From contig NZ_VDMO01000026.1 of NCBI RefSeq assembly GCF_006335125.1, forward strand, positions 1-50,902: 50,902 bases of DNA, read 5' to 3'. Positions 32,493 to 41,601 of this stretch are shown here, one piece after another. Below the pieces are notes generated by a model that was not told the origin of the DNA, made no database searches, and saw only the letters and a list, made by a program, of their open reading frames with translations. The first letter of the stretch is position 1. Every line of letters begins with the position of its first letter. The translations under genes and the position numbers were made by a program. Origin of the DNA: Deinococcus radiopugnans ATCC 19172. GTDB taxonomy: Bacteria; Deinococcota; Deinococci; Deinococcales; Deinococcaceae.

Positions 32493-33417
32493 GCCGCCTC
32501 ACCAACCGCGCCAGAGCGAGGCCCAGCAACATGGCAAGCAGGGTGACGGCGGCCTCCAGATAGCGGCCCACCAGCACCAGACCGCCAGGAAGGAAAAAGG
32601 CTTCGATGGGGTAGGCGACGGCGAAATTGATCTGGGCCTCTCCCTTTCGCGCCTGCAACACCTCCGGGCCGACGCGCGTGATGACCCACGAAATCCCGCC
32701 CCCCACCGCCCACCAGCCCAGGAAATTCTGCAAGGGTGCGCCCGCCCAAATCGGGTTCGGGTCACTCCACAGCCAGTAGCGTTGCGCGGTCATCAGCGGT
32801 TCTAACCCCACGTCCCACAGTGCGAGCAGCAGCCCGGCCAGCCACGCCCGCCCGCCGGAGAGCAGCAGCCCGGCCAACGTCAGCGCGAACCAGCCCAGCG
32901 GCACCATCAGCGGCACGCCCAGCACCAGGGGATCGGGGGCGGTGGCGTAGGAATAAATGCCGAAGGGAAAGCCGGTGCGGGTGCCGATCACTTCCGCGCT
33001 CAGGCCCAGGCCGCAGGCCAGCAGCGCCATCAGCCACGAGCGGCCCCAGCCCACGCGCTCGGCGGCGTACAGCAGCGCACCGACGAACAGCGCCGCCGTA
33101 CTCGCCAACCCCAGCACGCCGAAGCCCTCCGGCCACAGCGGGACGGGGACGTGCAGAACGGCGTAGAGGGCAATCAGCCACATCCACGGGCGCGTCTCGG
33201 AGATGAGTTGTCGTGTTCGCGCTTGAAGCGTACTGGAAAATTCACTGCCCAGCGCGTCCCCCGCCAGTGCCAGCACCCCGGAGAGCGGCACACCAACCCC
33301 GATCAGCGCCCAGCCCGCGCTCTGATCGGCCAGCACCAGCAGCGCCCCCAAAAAAGCCACGCCCAGAGCGGCAAAGGCGAGGCCAAAACGAAGAAGATGG
33401 GATGGGAGGCGGATCAA
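32485..33417 (-). CDS. cruF: Carotenoid 1,2-hydratase, CruF type
   Basis: This 310-aa polytopic membrane protein (about eight helices) matches the CruF/DUF422 hydratase family, which adds water across the C1',2' double bond of a psi-end carotenoid. Conserved-looking motifs are [33 protein letters not shown] and [14 protein letters not shown], containing acidic residues thought to act in the reaction. The TTG at 33417 ([15 protein letters not shown]) follows the nudix stop by 2 nt. In D. radiodurans CruF makes the 1'-hydroxyl of deinoxanthin. Confidence 0.9.
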   Translation of the reverse strand: MIRLPSHLLRFGLAFAALGVAFLGALLVLADQSAGWALIGVGVPLSGVLALAGDALGSEFSSTLQARTRQLISETRPWMWLIALYAVLHVPVPLWPEGFGVLGLASTAALFVGALLYAAERVGWGRSWLMALLACGLGLSAEVIGTRTGFPFGIYSYATAPDPLVLGVPLMVPLGWFALTLAGLLLSGGRAWLAGLLLALWDVGLEPLMTAQRYWLWSDPNPIWAGAPLQNFLGWWAVGGGISWVITRVGPEVLQARKGEAQINFAVAYPIEAFFLPGGLVLVGRYLEAAVTLLAMLLGLALARLVRRRG

Positions 33418-33419
33418 GG

Positions 33420-33833
33420 TCAGGCTCCGGCGTGCTGGCGCAGGGGTGGAGGTTGCCTCAGTGCCGCGAAGTAGCGGGCTGTCGCATCTGAAACGGCTTG
33501 CGGCAATGCGTCCTGCGGCCACCAGCGCGTCTCATGGGCGTCGTCGCCGGCCCGCGCCTCGCCCCCCGCGTATTCGGAGGTAAAGACATGGGTTTCCCAG
33601 TCCACCGTGTTGCCGTCCAGGTAAGTGTGTCGGTGCTGGAAGACGCCCAAAGGGTGCAGAGCGCCGACGCTCAGGCCGGTTTCCTCGGCCAGTTCGCGCC
33701 GCGCCGCCCGTGCGGGCGTTTCCCACCAGCGACGGCCCCCGCCCGGAATGTCCCACAACCCATTGTCCCCCCGCCGAATCAGCAGCACTTCTCCGGCTTT
33801 CAGAACAGCCACGCCTGCCCCCACACGCCTCAC
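33420..33833 (-). CDS. NUDIX hydrolase
   Basis: This 137-aa protein has the Nudix box [24 protein letters not shown] (G-x5-E-x7-REUxEExG pattern, starting near residue 37), needed for Mg-dependent diphosphate hydrolysis. The GTG start at 33833 overlaps the crtO stop (GTGA), and longer readings run antisense-like into crtO. It is translated between crtO and cruF. It could hydrolyse isoprenyl or nucleotide diphosphates; its link to carotenoid synthesis is by position only. Confidence 0.85.
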   Translation of the reverse strand: MRRVGAGVAVLKAGEVLLIRRGDNGLWDIPGGGRRWWETPARAARRELAEETGLSVGALHPLGVFQHRHTYLDGNTVDWETHVFTSEYAGGEARAGDDAHETRWWPQDALPQAVSDATARYFAALRQPPPLRQHAGA

Positions 33834-35365
33834 TTCCAGCCTCTCCGCGTCAGATCCTTGACCAGCACCTGCGCGGCGTTGCGGCCACTCGCGCCCATGA
33901 TGCCGCCGCCGGGGTGGGTACTCGCGCCGGTCAGGTACATGCCTTTCAGGCCCGGCCATTTGTACTGGCTGGCGCGCATCCAGGGGCGGAAGGAGAACAT
34001 CTGGTCAAAGCTCATTTCCAGATGCATCACGTTGCCCCGGTGCAGGCCCAGGTTGGTTTCCAGCCACTGCGGCGTCTGCACCAGCTCGCCCACAATCGTG
34101 TCGCGCGTGCCGGGGGCGTAGTGTTCAAAGGCGTTCAGGATGTTCTCGCGTGCCTCGGCGGTGCGGGTCTCCCAGGAGCCAGACGACAGCTCATACGGGT
34201 AATACTGCGCCCACAGCCACAGCGCCTCGCCGCCAGGAGGGGCCAGCGAGTCGTCCACGGCGCTAAAACTCATGGCGATTAAAGGTGGATCGCTCGACGG
34301 CTCCCCGGCCAGGTACTGCCCGTAGCCCTTCATCAGTTGCTGCTCGTTCTTGATGAGGAGGCCCAGGCCCACGCGGCTGTCGGGTTCGGTGTGGTGGCGG
34401 TACTTGACCTGCTCGGACAGCGCGAGGCGCAGCACCATGCCGAAGCCGTTGCCTACGCGCACATTTCTGGCAGATTCGGGGACGAACTCGTCCGGCAAAG
34501 CCCCGGCAGTGGTCAGCACATGCGCCCCGGACACGACGGCGCGGGCGGTGTAGGTGTCGCCGTTCTCCAGCCGGATGCCCTGCGCCTTGCCGTCCTTGAC
34601 CAGAATGTCCTTGACGGGCGCATTCACGAAAACCTCGCCACCGTCGGCCTCAATCGCCCGCTTGAGGGCCTGGGACAGCCCGCCGCTGCCGCCCTTGGGC
34701 CGGGCCACGCCGCCCTCGTGGTACAGCGGGTGCCACAGCAAAAAGGGGGCGCTCAGCGGGTCAGTCGGCGGCGGCCCGCTCTGGGCGGCCATCCACGTCA
34801 GCGGCGCACGCACGCGCTCGTCGCTGAAGTATTCCTTTGCCACCTCGCCGTAGGGCTTGAGGATGCGCGGCAGTTGCTCCATCCAGTCGCGGCCCTTGCC
34901 CGAACTGACCACCATCTTGCCCATGTCCAGCGGGCCGGGCGCGGAGTTGAACAGATCGGCGACGCTGCGGGCAAACGGCGTCCAGTCGTCCAGAAAACGG
35001 GTGTACGCCTCGCCCTGGCCGGGAAACAGGGCTTCCAGTTCGCGGGCGGTACGCCCCGCGTCGCGGTGGATGAACCACGGGGTCTCGCCGTCGTAGGCGT
35101 GGAACATCGGATCGACTTCCAGGTAGTGCAGGCCGTGGCGGGTCAGCTCCAGTTCGCGCACCACCGGGGTCATGCGGATCAGGATGTGGGCGCTGCCGCC
35201 GTAGTCGAAGCGGTAGCCGGGCACCAGTTCCTCGGTGCTGACCGCCCCGCCGACGATGTGCCGCCGCTCGAACACGCCCACCTTCAGGCCCGCCTTGGCC
35301 GCGTAGGCCGCCGTCACCAGCGCGTTGTGGCCCGCGCCCATCACGATCACGTCAAAATCCGGCAT
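33830..35365 (-). CDS. crtO: Carotenoid 4-ketolase, CrtO type
   Basis: This 511-aa FAD enzyme is the bacterial CrtO ketolase, which adds the C4 keto group to beta-ionone rings. It has the N-terminal dinucleotide motif [22 protein letters not shown], the desaturase-like [18 protein letters not shown], and the C-terminal [22 protein letters not shown]. The ATG at 35365 is two residues before the Rossmann fold, and CACACT lies 7 nt upstream, so the whole downstream unit may start here with a leaderless mRNA. It is the first gene of the eight-gene carotenoid unit and is divergent from the acetyltransferase gene. Confidence 0.95.
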   Translation of the reverse strand: MPDFDVIVMGAGHNALVTAAYAAKAGLKVGVFERRHIVGGAVSTEELVPGYRFDYGGSAHILIRMTPVVRELELTRHGLHYLEVDPMFHAYDGETPWFIHRDAGRTARELEALFPGQGEAYTRFLDDWTPFARSVADLFNSAPGPLDMGKMVVSSGKGRDWMEQLPRILKPYGEVAKEYFSDERVRAPLTWMAAQSGPPPTDPLSAPFLLWHPLYHEGGVARPKGGSGGLSQALKRAIEADGGEVFVNAPVKDILVKDGKAQGIRLENGDTYTARAVVSGAHVLTTAGALPDEFVPESARNVRVGNGFGMVLRLALSEQVKYRHHTEPDSRVGLGLLIKNEQQLMKGYGQYLAGEPSSDPPLIAMSFSAVDDSLAPPGGEALWLWAQYYPYELSSGSWETRTAEARENILNAFEHYAPGTRDTIVGELVQTPQWLETNLGLHRGNVMHLEMSFDQMFSFRPWMRASQYKWPGLKGMYLTGASTHPGGGIMGASGRNAAQVLVKDLTRRGWK

Positions 35366-35372
35366 CAGGGTC

Positions 35373-35378
35373 AGTGTG
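35373..35378 (-). promoter_or_regulatory. -10 box CACACT of the carotenoid unit
   Basis: On the minus strand CACACT lies 7 nt before the crtO ATG. It is one base from the TACACT boxes found elsewhere. It would drive crtO and the seven coupled genes after it. No clear -35 box. Confidence 0.4.
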
Positions 35379-35417
35379 GCATGAAGGCAGCGGGACGGAC
35401 GGGAAGGAATGCGCCAG

Positions 35418-35921
35418 ATGACCGATGCCCGCCGCTTGCCCCCACCCTCAAACTGGGCCATGCTCCCCTTCACCGTCCGCCGCCTCGGCCCCGGCGATGA
35501 AAGCGCCCTGGCCCGCATCGCCCGTGAGGAAACCGACTTCACGGGCGAGGAGCCCAGCCCGCCGCTGACAGCCGAGGCCGCCCGCACCTTCCTGTCCGAT
35601 CCCGCCGTGTGGCACTGGCACGCCGAGGCGGACGGTCAGCCCGTCGGCTTTCTGCTGGCCTACGTTCACCGGCAGCGGCACGGCGAGGCCCGACATGTCA
35701 TGTTCGAGGAGATCGGCGTGCGCGAGGGCTGGCGGCGGCGGGGCGTGGGCCGCGCGTTGGTGGACGCTTTGCACACTCAGATGCGGGCTGAAGGGATAGA
35801 GGAGGTCTGGGTGCTGGCCGACAACCCGGAAGCCCAGGCGTTCTACGAAAACTGCGGTTACGCGGTGGACGAGTTGCAGGGCGTGATGCTCTCGCGGCAG
35901 ATCGGTGACCCAGGCGGGTGA
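35418..35921 (+). CDS. GNAT-family acetyltransferase, AAC(3)-I-like
   Basis: This 167-aa protein has the GNAT acetyl-CoA loop [21 protein letters not shown] near residues 97-117, then [20 protein letters not shown], which resembles the AAC(3)-I and small-molecule acetyltransferase groups. The substrate is unknown. The ATG at 35418 has GGAAGGA 9 nt upstream and is preferred. Starts at 35409 and 35460 are possible; the last begins right at the fold ([12 protein letters not shown]). It is divergent from crtO. Confidence 0.82.
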   Translation: MTDARRLPPPSNWAMLPFTVRRLGPGDESALARIAREETDFTGEEPSPPLTAEAARTFLSDPAVWHWHAEADGQPVGFLLAYVHRQRHGEARHVMFEEIGVREGWRRRGVGRALVDALHTQMRAEGIEEVWVLADNPEAQAFYENCGYAVDELQGVMLSRQIGDPGG

Positions 35922-36187
35922 CAGAGAAGCGTAAGACCCCGCCCCCTACACTGCCCCCATGTTTGGCAATCGCCGCGTGCCCCCCCCACATCGTCCTGAT
36001 CTTCAGCGTGCTGCTGGGGGCACTGTGCGCGGTGGGGGCCTTCTTCGCCGTGCGTTCGGGAAGCTGGCTGTGGGCCGGCATAGCGGGCGTGCTGGCCGTG
36101 TGGTTCGTGGTGGACGCCGTGCGCTCCTACGGCTGGAACGAGAACAGGAAGCGGCTGGCCGCCGAGAAACAGGCCGCCGCCCGCTGA
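35918..36187 (+). CDS. Small two-helix membrane protein, start disputed, possible poly-C frameshift
   Basis: The uninterrupted frame is 89 aa from a GTG overlapping the acetyltransferase stop (GTGA). The convincing part is HIVLIFSVLLGALCAVGAFFAV, a second helix LWAGIAGVLAVWFVVDAV and a charged tail. A TACACT box at 35947-35952 followed 6 nt later by ATG at 35959 looks like a leaderless start, but that ATG is in another frame. The two frames meet at a run of eight C (35980-35987); one C fewer would give MFGNRRVPPHIVLIF. So either the GTG start is real, or the gene carries an indel or slips at the run. Confidence 0.5.
   Translation: MTEKRKTPPPTLPPCLAIAACPPHIVLIFSVLLGALCAVGAFFAVRSGSWLWAGIAGVLAVWFVVDAVRSYGWNENRKRLAAEKQAAAR
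35947..35952 (+). promoter_or_regulatory. -10 box TACACT before ATG 35959
   Basis: TACACT lies 6 nt before ATG at 35959, the same arrangement as at mutY. It supports a start inside the longer 35918 frame, in a different reading frame from the membrane protein. Confidence 0.45.
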
Positions 36188-36188
36188 G

Positions 36189-36788
36189 CTACCCTTCCCC
36201 GCGCCTGAGCCAGAACCGCATCGGCTTGGGCGTCTCCGCGTCGTCTCCCACGTCCGGCCAGCTCATGGTGGTCTGCAGATCAGGGCGTTCGATGTACCCC
36301 CGCGCCGCCCAGAAGGCGTTCAGCGGGCGGTAGTCGGCGGGCCTCGCCGGATGAGCCTCCGGACGCTGCACCGCGCAGAAGGCGGTCACGCCCAGCCCCA
36401 GCCGCCGCGCGTGGGCCTCGCGCCCGTCGAAGAAGGCGTGGCCCAGCCCTCGTCCCCGGTATTCAGGCCGCAGCACGCTCTCACCCAGGTACAGCACGTC
36501 CGACCCGTCAAGTTCAGAAGTCTCAAACGGAGCCCTGACCTCCGCCGTCTCGCCCGCCAGCGGCACGGCGGTGCTGGCCCCGATCACGGCCTGACCGTCG
36601 CGGGCCAGGATCACGACGGCGTTCTCGTTGTTCAGGTAGGTTTGCAGGTACGTTTCCTCGTACTCGGGCGTGCCGTCGTACAGGTACGGAAACGCGCGGA
36701 ACACGCCGATGCGCAGCCGTGCCAGTTCGGCCACGAAGGGCCGCGCCTCGGGGCCGCTCAGGGCTGTCACCCGGATTTCTGGCGGCAC
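36189..36788 (-). CDS. GNAT-like acetyltransferase, 199 aa
   Basis: This 199-aa protein has a GNAT-type motif A, LGESVLRPEYRGRGLGHAFF, near residue 100. The N-terminal part (LRIGVFRAFPYLYDGTPEYE) is shared by a subgroup of bacterial acetyltransferases. The substrate is unknown. The GTG start at 36788 sits in a 15-bp tandem duplication (36788-36817). It follows the SnoaL-like gene by 20 bp on the same strand, so the two are probably co-transcribed. Its stop is next to that of the convergent small membrane protein. Confidence 0.78.
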   Translation of the reverse strand: MPPEIRVTALSGPEARPFVAELARLRIGVFRAFPYLYDGTPEYEETYLQTYLNNENAVVILARDGQAVIGASTAVPLAGETAEVRAPFETSELDGSDVLYLGESVLRPEYRGRGLGHAFFDGREAHARRLGLGVTAFCAVQRPEAHPARPADYRPLNAFWAARGYIERPDLQTTMSWPDVGDDAETPKPMRFWLRRGEG

Positions 36789-36808
36789 AGTGTTCAGCCG
36801 CGCAGTGT

Positions 36809-37267
36809 TCAGCCGCCCACCTGCCGGGTCCAGTCCTGCAGGTTGTAGTAGTTGCTCACGCGGGCGATCTGGCCGCCATGCACCTCGAAGAACGCGCCCA
36901 CGGGCAGCGCATAGTTCTGCCCTCTGGCGGCGGGCAGGTCTGCGTCGGTCTTGAGGTACTCGCCGTGGATCACGAATTCGGCGGCGGCACGCACGCCGTC
37001 GGCGCTGACCATCACCGTGACGTCGCGGGCTTCCTCGCGGTAGTGGGCGTCCATGTGGGCCAGAAAGGCGGCGAAGGCGGCCTTGCCCAGCTCGGTGCCA
37101 CCCTGGTTGATGTCGTGTTGCACGTCGTCGCTCAGCAGTTCCAGCATGCCCGCCGGATCGCTGTTGTTGAAGGCAGCGTAGTAGCGCGTGATCAGCTCGT
37201 GCGTCCGTGCCTGTGGGCTGGGAACGGCGTCGGTGGCTGGGTGGGGGTCAGTGGTCCGTGAACTCAT
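36809..37267 (-). CDS. SnoaL/ketosteroid isomerase-like protein (NTF2 fold)
   Basis: This 152-aa protein matches the SnoaL-like NTF2 fold: HELITRYYAAFNNSDPAGMLELL, then VHGGQIARVSNYYNLQDW at the end. Such proteins are isomerases, cyclases or hydratases acting on small hydrophobic molecules. The ATG at 37267 is preferred because AGCATA at 37275-37280 (TATGCT on the coding strand) lies 7 nt upstream and earlier residues are low-complexity. The stop codon lies in a 15-bp tandem repeat shared with the next gene's start. Confidence 0.78.
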   Translation of the reverse strand: MSSRTTDPHPATDAVPSPQARTHELITRYYAAFNNSDPAGMLELLSDDVQHDINQGGTELGKAAFAAFLAHMDAHYREEARDVTVMVSADGVRAAAEFVIHGEYLKTDADLPAARGQNYALPVGAFFEVHGGQIARVSNYYNLQDWTRQVGG

Positions 37268-37499
37268 GCCCGTCAGCATAGGGCGGGCCGGGCCGCGAGG
37301 TGGGAGTGGGGGGACCCAGTGTGGCCCGCGCTCGGGTCTACCCGCGCCCAGTCGCGGCGCCGGAAACCGGGGGGACGGGGGGCAGTTGCGCCCCCGAGGA
37401 CGCTGCATTCTGCTACTTTAGAAACAATTCAGACCGTAGCATCACGCGCCGTTGGCCGGTCCGGTCAGGTGCGTGCGTTCTAAAATGGAGGTTTCCCGC

Positions 37500-38978
37500 A
37501 TGAAATCAATGCGTTACATCGTGACCCGCCCCTGCCTGCAAGAAGGCAGCCTGAGCCTTCTCAAGTACCTGCAGTCCACCTTTCCGCAGAGTGGCCCCGC
37601 CGTCTTCGTCGACGACAAGGGCGAGGAACACAGCGTGCAGGTGGACACCGAGCGGGCTCGCATCTGGGGCCTGGGCGGGTTGTACCACGCGCAGCATCTG
37701 GGCGTGAACGACGTGTTGATCATCACCAATCTGGCCCCGGCGCGCTATCAGGTGGAGGCCATCGTCAAGCCGCATGCCCCGCCGCCCCTGCCCCGGCGTG
37801 AGCAGGGCAAGGCCCCGGAAACGCGGCGCGTGGTGGTGTCCTCCACCGCCCATGTGCGCGAGGTCCGCATGCAGGAGGTCGCGCCCCAGCCGGCCGAGGC
37901 CCCGCCCGCACCGGCCGAGGCCAGCGTCCCGGACCCCGTCAGTCAGGAGGTCCGGGTCACCGAGGTGCGCGCCAGCCACGCCGAGAGGGCCGCTGACCCG
38001 CGAGCCACCGATCCGAAAGCCACCGATCCGAAAGCCACCGATCCGAAAGCCAGTGAGCAGCGGGCCGGCGAGCCGAAAGCCACGGCGCAGCAGGTCAGTC
38101 AGCAGACCAGCGAGAAGATCCGGGCCGACTGGAAAGGGGTGGCCACGCCCAGCCCCGCGCCCGCCGAGCCGCCCATGCAGCCGCGTGTCGGTGGCGAGGC
38201 CCTGCGCGCGGAGGCCCGGACCGGCACAGCAACCGGGACCCTGCCGGCGGCTGACCCTGCGCCGTCTCCCCTCGGCGCGAATGCCCAGGAACTGGACCAG
38301 ATGCCCGAAGCGCAACTGGCCGAGCTGGCCCGGCTGACCGGCTACCGCCTGGACCATCTGGGCGGCGGCGTGCTGCGCCTGAAGGCCGAGTTGGGCGCGC
38401 ACAGTTACGCGGTGCTGGTGGCGCTGGACGAGGCGGCCCGGACTACCCCTGCCTGGAACGAGGAGCAGGGCTACCGCGTGCTGCTGTGCAGCGAGGGCGA
38501 CGAGCCGCAGGGCGTGTCCCGACTGACCCACGAGGCACTGGCCGCCCTGAACGAACACGCGCGGCTGGCCCCGCTGTCGCCGGTGGACCTGCGCGGGTAC
38601 TGGAAGGCGGGCCATGTAGACCTGGAATCCGCCGCCAGCATCGCCGAACTGATCAGCGCCCATCTGGCGCAGCGCGGCATCTTCAGCTTCGTGCTGCTGA
38701 CGCTGGCGCAGCAGCCGGCCCACAGCGTGATCAGCGTGCCGCGGCTGGCCGAGAAGTTGGGCAGCGGCGTCAACTACGCCGAACTGGGCAGCATTCTGGA
38801 AACCCTGACCCGCGCCCCCTTCCTGGCCCTGACCCCGCTGCCTGGCGGCCAGTTTCTGCTGCGCGTGGGCGTGGCCGACATCCTGGCCGATCTGGCCGAA
38901 TACTCCGAGGGCGTGCGCCGCCGCATCCGCACCCCGGCGGCGTCCGGCGCGGTCCGGCGCGAGGGCGTTCGGGCCTAG
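37500..38978 (+). CDS. Large unknown protein with repetitive linker, 492 aa
   Basis: The ATG at 37500 has GGAGG 8 nt upstream. Residues 1-90 form one folded-looking domain ([40 protein letters not shown]). Residues about 90-265 are a Pro/Ala/Glu/Lys-rich linker that includes three perfect 15-bp DNA repeats coding ATDPK (38004-38048). Residues about 270-480 form a second domain, with [23 protein letters not shown] and a possible winged-helix segment [19 protein letters not shown]. There is no signal peptide. I do not recognise the family. It may be a two-domain nucleic-acid-associated protein, but that is only a guess. Confidence 0.7.
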   Translation: MKSMRYIVTRPCLQEGSLSLLKYLQSTFPQSGPAVFVDDKGEEHSVQVDTERARIWGLGGLYHAQHLGVNDVLIITNLAPARYQVEAIVKPHAPPPLPRREQGKAPETRRVVVSSTAHVREVRMQEVAPQPAEAPPAPAEASVPDPVSQEVRVTEVRASHAERAADPRATDPKATDPKATDPKASEQRAGEPKATAQQVSQQTSEKIRADWKGVATPSPAPAEPPMQPRVGGEALRAEARTGTATGTLPAADPAPSPLGANAQELDQMPEAQLAELARLTGYRLDHLGGGVLRLKAELGAHSYAVLVALDEAARTTPAWNEEQGYRVLLCSEGDEPQGVSRLTHEALAALNEHARLAPLSPVDLRGYWKAGHVDLESAASIAELISAHLAQRGIFSFVLLTLAQQPAHSVISVPRLAEKLGSGVNYAELGSILETLTRAPFLALTPLPGGQFLLRVGVADILADLAEYSEGVRRRIRTPAASGAVRREGVRA

Positions 38979-39046
38979 ACCTGAGACGCAACGCCTGAGC
39001 GGCAGGCCTGCCGTCAAAACACACGGTTGACCGGTCACTGCGCCCC

Positions 39047-39052
39047 TACACT
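39047..39052 (+). promoter_or_regulatory. -10 box TACACT of mutY
   Basis: TACACT lies 6 nt before the GTG at 39059. TTGACC at 39027-39032 resembles a -35 box but the spacer is only 14 bp. Confidence 0.5.
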
Positions 39053-39058
39053 GGCGCG

Positions 39059-40129
39059 GTGACTGCCGGTTCAGCCCCCATGTCCGCCCCTATTCCCGAA
39101 TTGCGCGCGGCGCTGCTGGCGTGGTTCGATGCTGCGGGCCGTGACCTGCCGTGGCGGCTGGGCTCCGAGGGGCGGCGCGATCCCTACCGCGTGTGGGTGG
39201 CCGAGATCCTGCTGCAGCAGACGCAGGTGGCGCGCGGGCTGCACTACTATGACCGCTTTCTGGAGGCGTTCCCGACAGTTGAAGCCCTGGCCGACGCGCC
39301 TGTTGAGGCGGTGCTGAAAGCCTGGGAGGGCTGCGGCTACTACGCCCGCGCCCGCAACCTGCACCGCGCGGCGCAGCTCATCGCTGCGGACGGCTTTCCC
39401 ACCGATTATGGCGGCTGGCTGGCGCTGCCGGGGGTGGGGCCGTACACCGCCGCCGCTGTGGCGAGCCTGGCCCACGGCGAGGCCCGCGCGGTCAACGACG
39501 GCAACGTGCGCCGGGTGCTGTCACGGCTGTACGGCGAGGCCCGGTCCACCGACGCGTGGGTCCAGGCGCGGGCCGACGCCCTGCTGTCACCGGACCGTCC
39601 TGGCGCGTGGAACGAGGCCGTGATGGATCTGGGGGCCACGGTCTGCACGCCCCGAGCGCCGCGCTGCCCCGAATGTCCCCTGGCGGCCCACTGCGCGGCG
39701 CGGGCGAGCGGCACGCCCACGGCCTTTCCCGCGCCCAAAGTCAGAACGGCGGCGCGGGCGGTGCAGGCGGTGGCCCTGCTGATCGGCGATGACAGGCAGG
39801 CCGTGCTGGAGCGGCGAGAGGGCCAACTGCTGGGCGGCCTGATGGGCCTGCCGATGCAGGCGGTTGGCCCGGACGGCAGCGTGTCGGAGGCTTTGAAGAC
39901 GGTGTGTGAGCGGCTGGGTGCCACCCCCGGCGAACTGCTGGGACAGGTCAGCCACAGCATGACCCACCGCCAGATCACGCTGCACGTCTACGCGGCGACT
40001 TCCGGTCTGCCCCGGCAGGCGGTGGCGACGGCGGCCCTCTCGAAACTGGACCACAAGGCGTTGGGGCTGCTGCAGGCGCGGCAGCAGAGCCTGTTTGCCG
40101 CGCCACTCACCGAAGGTTCATCCGTTTGA
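39059..40129 (+). CDS. mutY: A/G-specific adenine glycosylase
   Basis: This 356-aa base-excision enzyme removes adenine paired with 8-oxoguanine. It has LLQQTQVARGLHYYDRFLEAFP with the catalytic Glu just before (AEILLQQTQ), a helix-hairpin-helix LPGVGPYTAAAVASLA, the catalytic Asp region AVNDGNVRRVLSRLYG, and a 4Fe-4S loop with cysteines in CTPRAPRCPECPLAAHC. A NUDIX-like OG-recognition domain follows (about 230-350). The GTG start fits the -10 box 6 nt upstream. uppS starts 43 bp after its stop. Confidence 0.95.
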   Translation: MTAGSAPMSAPIPELRAALLAWFDAAGRDLPWRLGSEGRRDPYRVWVAEILLQQTQVARGLHYYDRFLEAFPTVEALADAPVEAVLKAWEGCGYYARARNLHRAAQLIAADGFPTDYGGWLALPGVGPYTAAAVASLAHGEARAVNDGNVRRVLSRLYGEARSTDAWVQARADALLSPDRPGAWNEAVMDLGATVCTPRAPRCPECPLAAHCAARASGTPTAFPAPKVRTAARAVQAVALLIGDDRQAVLERREGQLLGGLMGLPMQAVGPDGSVSEALKTVCERLGATPGELLGQVSHSMTHRQITLHVYAATSGLPRQAVATAALSKLDHKALGLLQARQQSLFAAPLTEGSSV

Positions 40130-40156
40130 GGGACGCGCCGATCTTTTGCCGCGCGC

Positions 40157-40162
40157 TACACT
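40157..40162 (+). promoter_or_regulatory. -10 box TACACT of uppS
   Basis: TACACT lies 10 nt before the ATG at 40173, slightly longer than the usual leaderless spacing. No Shine-Dalgarno sequence lies between. Confidence 0.45.
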
Positions 40163-40172
40163 ACCCCTGCTT

Positions 40173-41003
40173 ATGAAGTCCAAGCCCGCTGCCGCCGCCG
40201 TCCGCACGCTCCAGAAAACACGCAGCGCGGCGCGTGGGGCGCTGCTGTGGGGTTACGAGCAGCGACTGGCCCGCGAGGTGGGTGCGGGGGGCAAATTGCC
40301 GCGTCATCTGGGCCTGATTCTGGACGGCAACCGCCGTTACGCGCGGGCCGGGGGCATGGGCCGCGAGATGGGCCACTCCTTCGGGGCCGACAAGGCCCAC
40401 GAGGTCTTGCAGTGGTGCCTGGAACTGGGCATTCCCGCCGTAACCATCTGGGTGCTGTCCACCGACAACAGCAGCCGTGACCCGGAAGAGATCGCGCACA
40501 TCCTGAGCCTGCTGCAGCGCGAGGCGCTGAACCTGTCCACCGATCCGCGCATCCACGCCAACCGCGTGCGGGTGCGCGCCATTGGGCAGCACAGCAATTT
40601 TCCGGGCCATGTGCTGGACGCCCTGCGCGAGTTGGAATCCAAGACCGCCCATTACGACGGCATGCGCCTGAACATCGCCGTGGGCTACGGCGGGCGCGAG
40701 GAGATCGTGGACGCGGTCAAGACCCACCTGTCGGCGCAGGCCGCCGCCGGGCTCACGCTGACGCAGGCCGCCGCCGAACTGGCCCCGGACCACATCAGCG
40801 CGCACCTGTACACCGCCGACACCCCAGACCCCGACTTCATCATCCGCACCAGCGGCGAGATCCGGCTGTCGGGCTTCATGCTCTGGCAGAGCGTGTATTC
40901 CGAGTTCTACTTCTGCGACGTGTACTGGCCGGGCTTCCGCCGGGTGGACTTTCTGCGGGCGCTGCGGGACTTTCAGGGCCGGGACCGGCGTTTCGGCAAG
41001 TAG
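40173..41003 (+). CDS. uppS: Cis-prenyltransferase (polyprenyl diphosphate synthase)
   Basis: This 276-aa protein adds isopentenyl units in cis to make a polyprenyl diphosphate carrier lipid. The catalytic Asp motif reads LILDGNRRYARAGG (E. coli UppS has MDGNGRWA), with GHSFGADK next. The C-terminal signature is RTSGEIRLSGFMLWQSVYSEFYF. The RR-Y variant is found in some actinobacterial enzymes with other chain lengths, so the product length is uncertain. The ATG at 40173 is chosen from the -10 box; a 26-residue longer reading crosses it. Confidence 0.92.
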   Translation: MKSKPAAAAVRTLQKTRSAARGALLWGYEQRLAREVGAGGKLPRHLGLILDGNRRYARAGGMGREMGHSFGADKAHEVLQWCLELGIPAVTIWVLSTDNSSRDPEEIAHILSLLQREALNLSTDPRIHANRVRVRAIGQHSNFPGHVLDALRELESKTAHYDGMRLNIAVGYGGREEIVDAVKTHLSAQAAAGLTLTQAAAELAPDHISAHLYTADTPDPDFIIRTSGEIRLSGFMLWQSVYSEFYFCDVYWPGFRRVDFLRALRDFQGRDRRFGK

Positions 41004-41073
41004 GGCTGCCCGGGCGGAGCGCCCCCACCGGGGGAGGACGGCAAATCTTCCGCGCCGCGCCTCACCGGTCCTC

Positions 41074-41079
41074 TACACT
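41074..41079 (+). promoter_or_regulatory. -10 box TACACT, leaderless promoter
   Basis: TACACT lies 8 nt before the GTG start of the lipoprotein gene at 41088. No -35 box is evident. Confidence 0.45.
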
Positions 41080-41087
41080 CGCCGGCT

Positions 41088-41588
41088 GTGAATCCTGCCC
41101 TTCTGAAGCCCGCCCTGATGTCTCTTGCCGCCCTGACTGCCGCCGTCTCGCTGGCGTCCTGTGCGCCCGCCGCTGGCGATTCCAGCACCAGGAGTTCCAC
41201 GACCCCGGTACCACGCTATCCGTTCAAGACGGGCACGACCTGGACCATCAGCGGAACCGACCAGAACTTCAATAAAATTGAAGGCAAGATCACGCTGGTT
41301 GACGAAGACCCTCTGTACCGCGACAACAGTGGCAGAGGGAGCTGGTTCTACGACGCCGACAACGGCTACATCGCCCTTTACGAGCTGGAGCGGTCCACGC
41401 GCTTCGTGGTCTGGGATGTCTCCGAATCCAAACGGCTGGTGGCCTGTTACCTGGGTGGGTCGTATGACAGCAACCAGACCCGCTATGAGGGCGTAAGCCT
41501 GGCAGGTTCAGCCGACGAGATCAACGGCCTGTTTGCCAAGCTTGGGAACGGTGTGCTCGGCGGCAGCTGTGTGGTGACCCGCAGCTGA
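41088..41588 (+). CDS. Predicted lipoprotein, 166 aa, unknown function
   Basis: The GTG at 41088 opens a 166-aa protein with a lipoprotein signal (LMSLAALTAAVSLASCAP, lipobox LASC near residue 26). The mature chain has a short Ser/Thr linker and then a beta-rich domain with many Tyr, Trp and Gly residues (FKTGTTWTISGTDQNF). Two further cysteines (VACYLGG and GGSCVVTRS) may form a disulfide. I do not recognise the family. It ends 14 bp before the phoU stop, convergent. Confidence 0.75.
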   Translation: MNPALLKPALMSLAALTAAVSLASCAPAAGDSSTRSSTTPVPRYPFKTGTTWTISGTDQNFNKIEGKITLVDEDPLYRDNSGRGSWFYDADNGYIALYELERSTRFVVWDVSESKRLVACYLGGSYDSNQTRYEGVSLAGSADEINGLFAKLGNGVLGGSCVVTRS

Positions 41589-41601
41589 AGCCCGCTGGCC
41601 C

